Assembly: GCF_036013975.1 (NCBI RefSeq)
Contig: NZ_CP107904.1
Location: forward strand, 4,465,001 to 4,529,000
Direction: 5' to 3'
Length of the DNA stretch: 64,000 nt
From: Kitasatospora sp. NBC_00458
GTDB taxonomy: Bacteria > Actinomycetota > Actinomycetes > Streptomycetales > Streptomycetaceae
Both the position numbers and the translations under genes were made by a program. This document shows, piece by piece, positions 1 through 7,181 of the stretch. The notes under the pieces are model-generated. The model made no database searches. It was not told where the DNA came from and saw only the letters and a program-made list of their open reading frames with translations. The number at the start of each line of letters is the position of its first letter. Positions within the stretch are counted from its first letter, which is position 1.

Positions 1-450
1 TCCAGCCCTACGCTTGAGTACGTCGAGACCATGACCCATGAAGGCAGTCATGTCCGCACACTGGACGAGCCATTCAGCGTCATGATCGTGATCGACCGCA
101 AAGTCGCCATCATTCCGGCCAGCGAGGACATGACCATGGCCGCATTCATCAGGGACACAGCGGTCGTGACGTATCTCGTCCAGACATTCGACGCCCTGTG
201 GGAACGGGCGATCCCGTTTCCCGGCAGTCGCGAGGTGCCTCCGCAGGTGCTCTCCAGCCTGAGGCGCCAAGTCGTCAGGCTCATGCTCCAAGGCATCGGC
301 CATCGCGTCATCGCGAGAAATCTCGGGCTCAGCGAAAGAACTCTGGCCCGGCACATAGCCGAGATGCGAGAGGATCACGGAGTCGACACGCTGTTCCAGC
401 TGGGCTGGAAACTCGCCCAGCAGGAAGGCGGGGCCGGCTCGATCACCTGA
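1..450 (+). CDS. LuxR-type regulator with TrmB/PLD-like sensor domain, 5' end outside window
   Basis: The frame is open to base 1. The residues before the first ATG (position 31) continue the alignment with the five paralogues at 1597-6469: the stretch ending in RTLDEPF matches the same stretch of the gene at 5426. This is therefore the C-terminal part of a protein of about 320 residues, not a 139-residue protein. Seen here are the end of the central PLD-like domain (VMIVIDRKVAIIP), the linker, and a C-terminal LuxR-type helix-turn-helix (VIARNLGLSERTLARHI, then DTLFQLGW). Codon use is less GC-rich than in the paralogues, suggesting longer divergence or a different origin. It lies on the opposite strand to the five-gene array and converges on the small peptide ORF at 485-634. 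The regulator call is solid; its target is unknown. Confidence 0.8.
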   Translation, partial: SSPTLEYVETMTHEGSHVRTLDEPFSVMIVIDRKVAIIPASEDMTMAAFIRDTAVVTYLVQTFDALWERAIPFPGSREVPPQVLSSLRRQVVRLMLQGIGHRVIARNLGLSERTLARHIAEMREDHGVDTLFQLGWKLAQQEGGAGSIT

Positions 451-484
451 GCAGGCCTACGCGGCGGACAAGCCCCACTGCGGT

Positions 485-634
485 CTACTGCCAGCCACTG
501 TCCGACATGGACAGTGCCACCGTCGTGGGGTTCGGGCCCTGCCAACCACTGTCCGAGTCGTCGAGCGAGGATCCGAAAAACAGCGCAAGGCCTATAAGGA
601 GCGCAGAGACAATGAGGCGACGCGCGTAGCGCAC
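485..634 (-). CDS. 49-residue membrane/exported peptide with duplicated SDSGWQ motif
   Basis: Start chosen at GTG 634, preceded by a strong ribosome-binding site (GAAGGGAG, about 8 nt spacing). The peptide begins with a basic segment (VRYARR), then an uninterrupted hydrophobic stretch (LIVSALLIGLALFFG), then a polar tail in which SDSGWQ occurs twice, the second copy being the exact C-terminus. The repeat is also visible in DNA (488-505 and 539-556, 18 bp with one mismatch). This is a signal-anchor or signal-peptide layout with an extracytoplasmic tail of about 25 residues. I know no named family for it. It sits between the truncated regulator (convergent) and the deoxyribosyltransferase-like gene (divergent), with a 31-bp palindrome about 100 bp upstream. 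An exported signalling peptide is one inference; a small membrane protein or chance ORF is possible. Confidence 0.5.
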   Translation of the reverse strand: MRYARRLIVSALLIGLALFFGSSLDDSDSGWQGPNPTTVALSMSDSGWQ

Positions 635-735
635 GACAGCACTCCCTTCAGCGAGATACGGCAAACCTTCACCAGACGGCCAGTACAGGATAGATCCTGT
701 CCTACCGCACAACAGTATGGATAGGCCGGGGAGTG

Positions 736-766
736 TGTCATCTCGCTGCCATGCAGCGAGATGACA
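736..766. promoter_or_regulatory. 31-bp interrupted palindrome between divergent genes
   Basis: Two perfect 14-base arms (TGTCATCTCGCTGC and its complement) are separated by CAT. The site lies about 100 bp upstream of the small peptide ORF and about 200 bp upstream of the deoxyribosyltransferase-like gene, so it could be an operator for one or both. No T-run follows, which makes a terminator less likely. Which protein binds it is not visible; the neighbouring LuxR-type regulators are candidates by inference only. Confidence 0.5.
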
Positions 767-962
767 TCTGGCGCCGCTGGACCACGGCATCGCAACAGAT
801 GGACGATCAGTTCGCTGTCGACGGGTCAGGTCGATTCGTTGCCTATGTACATTCAATTTCGGTCAGCGACTGCTCGACCCGACCTTGCTGATCACCTCAC
901 CACAACCCACAGGCCAGTCGGATACGCCCTCCTCTCGCCGACTACTCCCCCCCGGAGTCGAC

Positions 963-1589
963 ATGACCGAGCCCTACCTGCGTCACCACGACAGCCAGGC
1001 CCCTGAGGGCCGGCGTGCACGAGTCTTCCTGGCCGCGCCGCTCATGCGGCTGACCGGGCCGGCGGACAGTGTGGTGACGCTCGCCAGCCGGACGCGGCTG
1101 ACGACCCTCCGCACCACCCTCCTCCGCAGTGGCGCCGCCGTGTACAGCGCTCACCACAGCGACGCGTGGACCGTGGCCGGCCGCGCCCCCGAGCCGCGCG
1201 TGCCGTCGGACTTCCGCGCGCTGCAGTCCGCCGACCTGGTCTTCGCCTACGTCGGCGCGCCCCTGTCGGCCGGAGTCAGCCTGGAGCTGGGCTGGGCGTC
1301 GGCGCTGCGGAAGCCGATCGTCCTGCTCGTCGACGAGGCCATCACCCACAACCCGCTGATCGCCACCATCGAGCAGGTCGCCCCCGTCCTGCCGCTGGTC
1401 TTCGACGACACCTGGTCCCAGGAGGCCCTCCACCACACCGTGGAGACCGCCCTCGACTGGGCCGGCATGGCGCTCTCCCTGCGCGAGGGCTTCTGGACCG
1501 CCCCCGGCGAGCAGTTCACCGTCCCCCGCCAGCAGCCCCCCGCCGTCGGCCCGACCGGCTACTGGCCCACCGGCGCGGCCACCGGCTGA
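963..1589 (+). CDS. Nucleoside 2-deoxyribosyltransferase-like protein
   Basis: A 208-residue protein; start ATG 963 is preceded by CGGAG at suitable spacing. Near the N-terminus RVFLAAPL matches the first beta-strand of the nucleoside deoxyribosyltransferase fold (PF05014-like). In the middle, ADLVFAYVGAPLSAGVSLEL followed by GWA resembles the family's D...G...E-L-G-x-A block, in which the Glu is the nucleophile. The C-terminal 40 residues are Pro/Gly-rich. Family members transfer or hydrolyse N-glycosidic bonds of nucleosides or nucleotides, and some act in nucleotide-signalling defence systems. Its position beside the regulator array and small peptide suggests a link to them. The fold is fairly sure; activity and substrate are not. 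Confidence 0.65.
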   Translation: MTEPYLRHHDSQAPEGRRARVFLAAPLMRLTGPADSVVTLASRTRLTTLRTTLLRSGAAVYSAHHSDAWTVAGRAPEPRVPSDFRALQSADLVFAYVGAPLSAGVSLELGWASALRKPIVLLVDEAITHNPLIATIEQVAPVLPLVFDDTWSQEALHHTVETALDWAGMALSLREGFWTAPGEQFTVPRQQPPAVGPTGYWPTGAATG

Positions 1590-1596
1590 TCGCGGC

Positions 1597-2595
1597 TCAC
1601 GCACCGGGCTCCCCCGCCCGGGCTCCGCGCATCTGCCATCCGAGCTGGAACAGCGTCTCCGCGTCGTACATCTCCCGGAGCCGGGAGATGTGCGCGGCCA
1701 CCGTCCGCTCGCTCAGCCCCAGCCGTGAGGCGATCGTCCGCTGGGTCAGCCCCTGGGCGAGCAGCCGGCCGACCTTCTCGTGCACCGCGGAGTCGGCCGT
1801 ACCGGCGGCCAGCGCGGCCCAGTTGACGCCTTCGGCGTGCTGCCAGTGCTGCTCGAAGGTGTCCACCAGGAACGCCACCACGGCGGGATCGGTCACCAGC
1901 ACCGCCTTCGTCCCGTCGGCGCCCTCCGGCAGCACCGCCACCGAGCGGTCGAAGATCACCAGACGGGTGAAGTCGGCGGCCAGCATCCGGATCGCGCAAC
2001 CGAGTCGCGTGACCTCCGCGGCGTAGCCGACCGTGGCCGGGTCGAGCCTGGCCGGCGGCTGGTAGATCGTCCGGATGCTGCCGCCCCTGCGCAGGTAGGC
2101 GGTGGTGTGGTGGAGCATGTCCGCGATGACGTCGGCCGGACGGGCGCCTCCCGGCTGCATGGTCATGGACTCGTGCGGGTACTCCTTCGCGAGGCAGGTC
2201 AGCAGCGAGCGGATCTCCGGCACCCCCTCGACGTGCTCCACCCCTCCCGTCACGTCGAGGTGGCGCGAGGTGCGTTCGTAGGCCTGGATGAGTTCGTCCA
2301 GACGGTCCGGCAGCCGCTCGGACTGCTGCAGCAGCCTGACCCCCTCCGCCCGCAGGTCCGCCGCCACGTGGTCGGCGAGCGCCCGCGGGCTCACGGCCAC
2401 GTACGACGAGTCCAGGGCGTGCGACACCAGCAGGCCCAGGCGGAGCAGCGCCTCCAGCGCGCCCTGGTCCCCCGGGTCCACCTCGGCGGCCCGGATCCGG
2501 CCGCCCTCGCGGAGGACCGCGAGGTAGAACACCCGCGCCGCGTCGTCCGGCAGCGCGGCCGTCAGTACGTCGGACGGTGTCCGGGAATCAGGCAT
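1597..2595 (-). CDS. LuxR-family regulator with TrmB-like N-terminus (array member 5)
   Basis: A 332-residue cytoplasmic protein. Residues about 20-100 form a winged-helix, TrmB-like region (FYLAVLREGGRIRAAEV). The middle (about 125-240) resembles the PLD-like effector domain of TrmB regulators, with AAQPGGARP-type, TIYQPPA and IRMLAADFTRLVIFDRSVAVLP segments. The C-terminus is a LuxR helix-turn-helix (TIASRLGLSERTVAAHI, then AETLFQLGWQMRG). It is last in a run of five minus-strand paralogues; its start overlaps the end of the preceding gene by 8 nt, so they are probably translationally coupled. Its region just before the HTH (WAALAAGTAD) is almost the same as in the gene at 3552, while its N-terminus differs. 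Ligand and target are unknown. Confidence 0.8.
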   Translation of the reverse strand: MPDSRTPSDVLTAALPDDAARVFYLAVLREGGRIRAAEVDPGDQGALEALLRLGLLVSHALDSSYVAVSPRALADHVAADLRAEGVRLLQQSERLPDRLDELIQAYERTSRHLDVTGGVEHVEGVPEIRSLLTCLAKEYPHESMTMQPGGARPADVIADMLHHTTAYLRRGGSIRTIYQPPARLDPATVGYAAEVTRLGCAIRMLAADFTRLVIFDRSVAVLPEGADGTKAVLVTDPAVVAFLVDTFEQHWQHAEGVNWAALAAGTADSAVHEKVGRLLAQGLTQRTIASRLGLSERTVAAHISRLREMYDAETLFQLGWQMRGARAGEPGA

Positions 2596-3562
2596 CGCGG
2601 GCTCCCCTCATCTGCCAACCGAGCTGGAACAGCGTCTCCGCGTCGTGGAGCTCCCGCAGCCGGGCGATGTGGCCGGCCACCGTCCGCTCGCTCAGCCCCA
2701 GACGCGAGGCGACCGTCCGCTGGGTCAGACCCTGCGCGAGCAGCCGGGCGACCTGCGTGCGCGGCTCACGGCCCGGTTCGGCATCGGGGACGTGTGCCTT
2801 CCACCGCACCCGGTCGGCGCGCTGCCAGTCCCGTTCGAAGGACTCCACCAGAAAGGCGACCACCGCGGGATCCTCGATGAAGGCCGCGCTGCTGTTGTCG
2901 TCCGACGCGGGGATGACCGCCACGCGACGGTCGTAGATCAGCACTCGTTGGAACGACTCGCCCAGGACGCGGTACCGGCAGCCGATCTCGGTCGCCGCGG
3001 CGGCGAACTCGCTGGTCGCCCGATCCGTCTCGGCCCCCGGCTCGTAGAGGCCGCGGGCCGTCCCGCCTCCGTCCGCGAGGCGCCTGAGCCTCGCCAGTGC
3101 GTCCGGAAGCCCCTCGGCCGGACGGGCTCCGCCCGGCTGGGCGGCGAGGAGTTCGGTCTCGCACTCGGCGTCGAGCTGGGCCAGCCTGTGCCGGATCGAG
3201 CCGAAGCCCTCCGTGTGCAGGAACCTGCCCGAGCGGTACACCCGATGCGGCGCGGCGTCGTAGGCGGCGGCGAGTTCGGCCAGCCACCTGGACGACTCGT
3301 CCGCGTCGGCCAACAGCCTGCTGCTGGCGGCACGCATTCCTGCGGCGAGACGTCCGATCGCCGCGCGCGGGTTCACCGCGGCGTAGCCCGCGTCCTCCAC
3401 CCTCGGTACGACCAGGCCGAGATCGAGCAGTACGGCGAGCGACGCCTCGTCGGCCTGGTCGAGATCGGCTGCCCTGACGGTCCCGCCGTTTCCGAGGACT
3501 GCCAGGTAGAAGGCGTGGCAGTCCTCGCTCAGCAGGAGGTCGGCCCCCGGCTCAGGCATCAC
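2588..3562 (-). CDS. LuxR-family regulator with TrmB-like N-terminus (array member 4)
   Basis: A 324-residue paralogue of its neighbours with the same three parts: an N-terminal winged helix (FYLAVLGNGGTVRAADL), a central PLD-like domain (AAQPGGARPAEG, GLYEPGAETD, RVLIYDRRVAVIPASDDNS) and a C-terminal LuxR helix-turn-helix. The last 54 or so residues differ from those of the gene at 3552 at essentially one position, whereas the remaining parts are strongly diverged, which points to recent gene conversion or duplication of the DNA-binding end. The start overlaps the upstream gene by 11 nt. It is most likely transcribed with the other array members. A shared binding site with the 3552 product is a reasonable inference. 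Confidence 0.8.
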   Translation of the reverse strand: MMPEPGADLLLSEDCHAFYLAVLGNGGTVRAADLDQADEASLAVLLDLGLVVPRVEDAGYAAVNPRAAIGRLAAGMRAASSRLLADADESSRWLAELAAAYDAAPHRVYRSGRFLHTEGFGSIRHRLAQLDAECETELLAAQPGGARPAEGLPDALARLRRLADGGGTARGLYEPGAETDRATSEFAAAATEIGCRYRVLGESFQRVLIYDRRVAVIPASDDNSSAAFIEDPAVVAFLVESFERDWQRADRVRWKAHVPDAEPGREPRTQVARLLAQGLTQRTVASRLGLSERTVAGHIARLRELHDAETLFQLGWQMRGARDA

Positions 3563-4520
3563 GGGCTCCCCTCATCTGCCAGCCGAGCTGGAACAGCGTC
3601 TCCGCGTCGTGGAGCTCCCGCAGCCGGGCGATGTGACCGGCCACCGTCCGCTCGCTCAGCCCCAGACGGGAGGCGACCGTCCGCTGGGTCAGACCCTGCG
3701 CGAGCAGCCGCCCCACCTGCTCGTGCACCGCGGCCGGATCGGCCGTACCCGCCGCCAGCGCAGCCCAGTTGACGCCCTCCGCCTGCTGCCAGTGCTGCTC
3801 GTAGGCGTTCACCAGGAAGGCCACCACCGCCGGGTCCTCCACGAGCGCCGCGACGGTGTTGTCCGGTGCCGCCGGGATGAGGGCAACCGTGCGGTCGAAG
3901 ATCAGGACACGGTCGAAGGGGACGGCCAGGACCCGGACCGGGCAGCCCAGTTCCGTCGACCGCGCCGCGTACTCGGCGGTCGCCTGGTCCTGGCGTGCGG
4001 CCGGTTCGTAGATGGTGCGGATGACGCCTCCGCGCGCGGCGAAGCGGCGGGTGTGCTCCAGCGCGTCCCGCATGTGCTCGCGGGGCCGTGCTCCGCCGGG
4101 CTGGGCGGCCCAACTCTCCCTCGGGTGGTCCTCGATGAGCTGTGAGACGAGGTGCCGGATCTGTTCCATCCCGGCGATCCGCCGGACCCCGCCCACGAGG
4201 TCGTAGCGGCGGGGAGCGGCGTCGTAGGCCTGGGTCAGGTCGTCGAGCAGGTCCGGGACGGCTGCGGCCCGGGCGAGCAGCCGGGTGCTCTCGTTGCGCA
4301 GTTCGGCGCCGATCCGTTCGCCGACGGCACGGGGGTTCACCGCGCTGTAGATGCCGTCCGCGACGCGCAGGTGGAGCAGGCCGGTGTCGACCAACTGCCG
4401 CACACCGTCGGCGTCCTCCTCCCGGACGTCGGCGATGCGGAGGCGGCCGCCCTCGCGCAGGATCGTCAGGTACAGCTCGCGGGCGGCCTCGCCCGGCAGT
4501 CGGATGTCGTGTTCAGCCAT
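3552..4520 (-). CDS. LuxR-family regulator with TrmB-like N-terminus (array member 3)
   Basis: A 322-residue paralogue. The N-terminal winged helix (ELYLTILREGGRLRIADV) is followed by a central domain with WAAQPGGARP, TIYEPAARQDQATAEYAA and RVLIFDRTVALIPAAPDNT, then the LuxR helix-turn-helix (TVASRLGLSERTVAGHI). There are no membrane segments and no receiver Asp, so it is not a classical response regulator; it probably senses a small molecule or protein through the PLD-like domain. It overlaps the upstream gene by 8 nt. Its pre-HTH region resembles array member 5 and its HTH resembles member 4, so it is mosaic between them. Confidence 0.8.
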   Translation of the reverse strand: MAEHDIRLPGEAARELYLTILREGGRLRIADVREEDADGVRQLVDTGLLHLRVADGIYSAVNPRAVGERIGAELRNESTRLLARAAAVPDLLDDLTQAYDAAPRRYDLVGGVRRIAGMEQIRHLVSQLIEDHPRESWAAQPGGARPREHMRDALEHTRRFAARGGVIRTIYEPAARQDQATAEYAARSTELGCPVRVLAVPFDRVLIFDRTVALIPAAPDNTVAALVEDPAVVAFLVNAYEQHWQQAEGVNWAALAAGTADPAAVHEQVGRLLAQGLTQRTVASRLGLSERTVAGHIARLRELHDAETLFQLGWQMRGARDA

Positions 4521-5439
4521 GACCCTCCCCTCGCATCTGCCAACCGAGTTGGAAGAGGTTCCGGGCGCCGTGGCGGTTCCGTAGGCGGGAGATGTGAGCG
4601 GCCACCGTCCGCTCGCTGAGGCCGAGCCGGGTGGCGACGGCGCGCTGGGTGAGCCCCTGGACGAGCAGGTGGCCGACGCGGGCCGTGGTGGGGTGGGGGC
4701 CGGGACCGGACCAGTCCACGGCGGTGGCGCGGCCCCAGTCGCGTTCGAAGACGGCCACCAGGGACGCCACGGTGGCCCGGTCGGTGATGAACGCGGCGGC
4801 GGTGTGGTCCGGGTCGACGGAGACGACCGCCGCCGCCCGGTCGACGATGATCATGCGGTCGAAGGGTTCGTCCAGGACGCGGATCTGCGAGCCGTGGCGG
4901 GTGACGGCCTCCGCGTAGTCGATCACGGCCGGCTGGTGGCAGGCCGCGGGCTGGTAGACGGTCCGGATGCGGCGGCCGGCCTTCAGGAGGGGGAGCTCCT
5001 GGCGCAGGGCCAGTTGCAGGGTGGAGGCGAGGCGCAGGCCCGGCTGGGCGGCGAGGAGTTCCTGCCGGCAGTCGTCGAGCAGGAGGGAGATGCGGTGCCG
5101 GATGGCGTCGCGGCCCACGACCCGGGTGCCTTCGGCGGCGGGGTGCTGTGCGGCGTCGTAGGCGTCGGTGAGGGTGGCGAGGGCGGCGGGGAGCCCTTCG
5201 GCGCGGACGAGGAGGCGGGTGGCCTCGGTGCGCAGTTCGGCGCCCAGCCGGTCGCCGGCCGAGCGCGGGCTGACGGCGGTGCACCCGGCGGCCGTGCGGA
5301 TGAGCAGGCCGAGGGCGAGCAGCCGCCGCAGGGCGGCCGGGTCGGCGTGCGCCAGGTCGGCGGGGGCGAGCCGGCCGCCGTTGGCCAGCGCGGTCAGGTA
5401 GAGGGAGCGTTCGGCCGCGGTGGGCTCATCCGTCGCCAC
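4513..5439 (-). CDS. LuxR-family regulator with TrmB-like N-terminus (array member 2)
   Basis: A 308-residue paralogue: N-terminal winged helix (LYLTALANGGRLAPADL), a central PLD-like domain (LLAAQPGLRLAS, TVYQPAACHQPAVIDYAE, IRVLDEPFDRMIIVDRAAAV) and the LuxR helix-turn-helix (AVATRLGLSERTVAAHI, then RNLFQLGWQMRG). The motif LDEPFDRMIIVDR is shared with the truncated gene at the left edge and with the gene at 5426, so these three form one subgroup of the family. It overlaps the upstream gene by 14 nt, again suggesting translational coupling. Target unknown. Confidence 0.8.
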   Translation of the reverse strand: MATDEPTAAERSLYLTALANGGRLAPADLAHADPAALRRLLALGLLIRTAAGCTAVSPRSAGDRLGAELRTEATRLLVRAEGLPAALATLTDAYDAAQHPAAEGTRVVGRDAIRHRISLLLDDCRQELLAAQPGLRLASTLQLALRQELPLLKAGRRIRTVYQPAACHQPAVIDYAEAVTRHGSQIRVLDEPFDRMIIVDRAAAVVSVDPDHTAAAFITDRATVASLVAVFERDWGRATAVDWSGPGPHPTTARVGHLLVQGLTQRAVATRLGLSERTVAAHISRLRNRHGARNLFQLGWQMRGEGHG

Positions 5440-6469
5440 GGCCGCCCCGCATCAGCCAGCCGAGCTGGAACAGGGTCTGCGCCCCGTACCGGTCGCGCAG
5501 GCGGGAGATGTGGGCGGCGACGGTGCGTTCGCTGAGGCCGAGCCGGGTGGCGACGGCGCGCTGGGTGAGGCCGCGGGCGAGCAGCCGCCCGACCCGGTCG
5601 GGGGCGTTGTGGGTGTTGTGGGCGGGGCCGTGGGTGAGCGCGGCGGTCCAGTCGGTGGCGTCGGCGCGGGCCCAGTCGCGTTCGAAGGCGTTGACGATGA
5701 AGGCGATCGCGGCGCGGTCGGTGATGAAGGCCGCGGTGCTGTGGTCGTCGCTCGCGGAGATCACCGCGACCGAGCGGTCGAAGATCATCAGACGCTGGAA
5801 CGGCTCGTCCAGGGTCCGGATCAGCGAGCCGTACCGGGTGACCTCCTCGGCGTAGGCGAGGGCGGCGGGTTCGGAGATCGAGACGGGCTGGTAGATGGTC
5901 CGCAGGGTGCAGCCGCGCTGCAGGAGCTGGACGTCCTGGACGAGTGCGCCCTGGAGCGCGTCGGCGGGCCGGTGGCCGGGCTGGGCGGTGAGGACCTCGG
6001 TGCGGCAGTCGGAGACCAGCTGGGAGATGCGGTGCCGGATGTGGGTGTGGCCCTCGATGTAGACGGCGCCGCCGGAGCGCTGGGGCGGGCGGGGCATCGC
6101 GTCGTACGCGCGGGTGAGGGCGTCGAGGGTGCCGGGCAGGCTCTCGGCGCGGACGAGCAGGCGGGTGGCCTCGCTGCGGAGTTCGGTGCCGAGGCGGTCG
6201 CTGACCGAGCGCGGGCTGACGGCGGTGTAGCAGGCGTCGATCGGGTTGGGCATCAACAGGCCGATGGCGACGAGCTGGCGCAGGGCGGGCCGGTCCGGTT
6301 CGGGGACGTCGGCGACGGGGACGCGGCCGCCGTCGGCCAGGATGGCGAGGTAGAGCCGGCGGGCGGCCTCGTCGGGCTCGCCGCCGGACGCGGCCGGGCC
6401 GGGGACGGCGTCCGCCCCGGTGCCGGTCTCCGGAGCGGTCGCCGGATCCGCCGTCTCCTCGAACGTCAC
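5426..6469 (-). CDS. LuxR-family regulator with TrmB-like N-terminus (array member 1, operon head)
   Basis: Start taken at GTG 6469, which has CAGGGAG about 8 nt upstream and begins VTFEETADP; the frame stays open to 6796 but the upstream part lacks family similarity. The protein has 347 residues: a 40-residue acidic/Pro-rich lead, a winged helix (LYLAILADGGRVPVADV), a central PLD-like domain (TAQPGHRPADA, TIYQPVSISEPAALAYAE, LIRTLDEPFQRLMIFDRSVAV) and a LuxR helix-turn-helix (AVATRLGLSERTVAAHI). As the most upstream gene of the overlapping run it should carry the promoter, which would lie in the 712-bp stretch up to 7181. Confidence 0.78.
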   Translation of the reverse strand: MTFEETADPATAPETGTGADAVPGPAASGGEPDEAARRLYLAILADGGRVPVADVPEPDRPALRQLVAIGLLMPNPIDACYTAVSPRSVSDRLGTELRSEATRLLVRAESLPGTLDALTRAYDAMPRPPQRSGGAVYIEGHTHIRHRISQLVSDCRTEVLTAQPGHRPADALQGALVQDVQLLQRGCTLRTIYQPVSISEPAALAYAEEVTRYGSLIRTLDEPFQRLMIFDRSVAVISASDDHSTAAFITDRAAIAFIVNAFERDWARADATDWTAALTHGPAHNTHNAPDRVGRLLARGLTQRAVATRLGLSERTVAAHISRLRDRYGAQTLFQLGWLMRGGRGDG

Positions 6470-7181
6470 GTCGAACGCTCCCTGCCGGATGTCTCGCGGA
6501 TGTGTGCTCCCCCGCGCGCCGTGCGCGGTCGCCGCGCACGTCCGCCGGGCGGGATCACGGTACTGGGAACCGGCGGGCCCCCGGACTCCGGGTGCCGTCG
6601 CACGCGGGCCCGGGGGCCGCCGGTCGTACGCCATGGTCACAGCGCTTCCTGCGAGGCGGAGCAGCAACGCCTCGCCGGCTCCGGTCCCGGGGGCCATCAC
6701 CACACATGGCGTCCCGGCCGGCGCTCTTCCCCCCGATATGCAGGCACGTGCGGACGTACCGGTCGCATCCAGTAATGAAGAGCAAGTCACCGTCATCGGG
6801 CTGCGGTGCCCGGGCGACCTGGCGTGACTCCACCCTCACAGCGTGACGGCCGGTGAACAAGTGCCGCCCGACTGCATGTTCTCGCAATTGCAGGAACCTG
6901 CACCGCCGGTGCCGCCGGATGTGCGGGCGGCCGCTTCCGGTTTCTGCGAATGCCCAGGTCAGAGAGGTGCGACGGCGGGAATTCAACCGGTCGGCCGGTC
7001 GGTGGCGGACAACCGCCGCCCGGTCCGGCCGTGTTCGCTCGGTAACCGGGCGGATCCGGACGGGAACGCCGCGAGGCCGGGTGACGACGAACCGGAACCG
7101 CGCGGGGACGAACCGGAGCCGGCCGGGCGCCGGACGGGAGCCCGCCGTCGTGCCCGCCGTCGCGCCCGCCGGCCCCCGGGC
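6470..7181. other. Long intergenic stretch upstream of the regulator array
   Basis: About 710 bp between the array's first start codon and the end of the TDT carrier gene. Several frames are open but none has the expected codon composition or family motifs. It presumably holds the array promoter; I see no clear operator. Confidence 0.5.

Larger units (their letters stand above)
451..962. other. Intergenic stretch holding the small peptide ORF and a palindrome
   Basis: Apart from the small ORF at 485-634 and the palindrome at 736-766, no gene is convincing here. The stretch is visibly less GC-rich than the rest of the window, as expected for a regulatory region or acquired DNA. Confidence 0.6.

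Noticed and set aside
6470..6796. N-terminal extension of the regulator at 5426, beginning with a Cys/Ser/Thr-rich stretch that could look like a peptide precursor
   Set aside because: A good GTG start with ribosome-binding site lies at 6469, the extension has no similarity to paralogues, and no modification enzyme gene is nearby.
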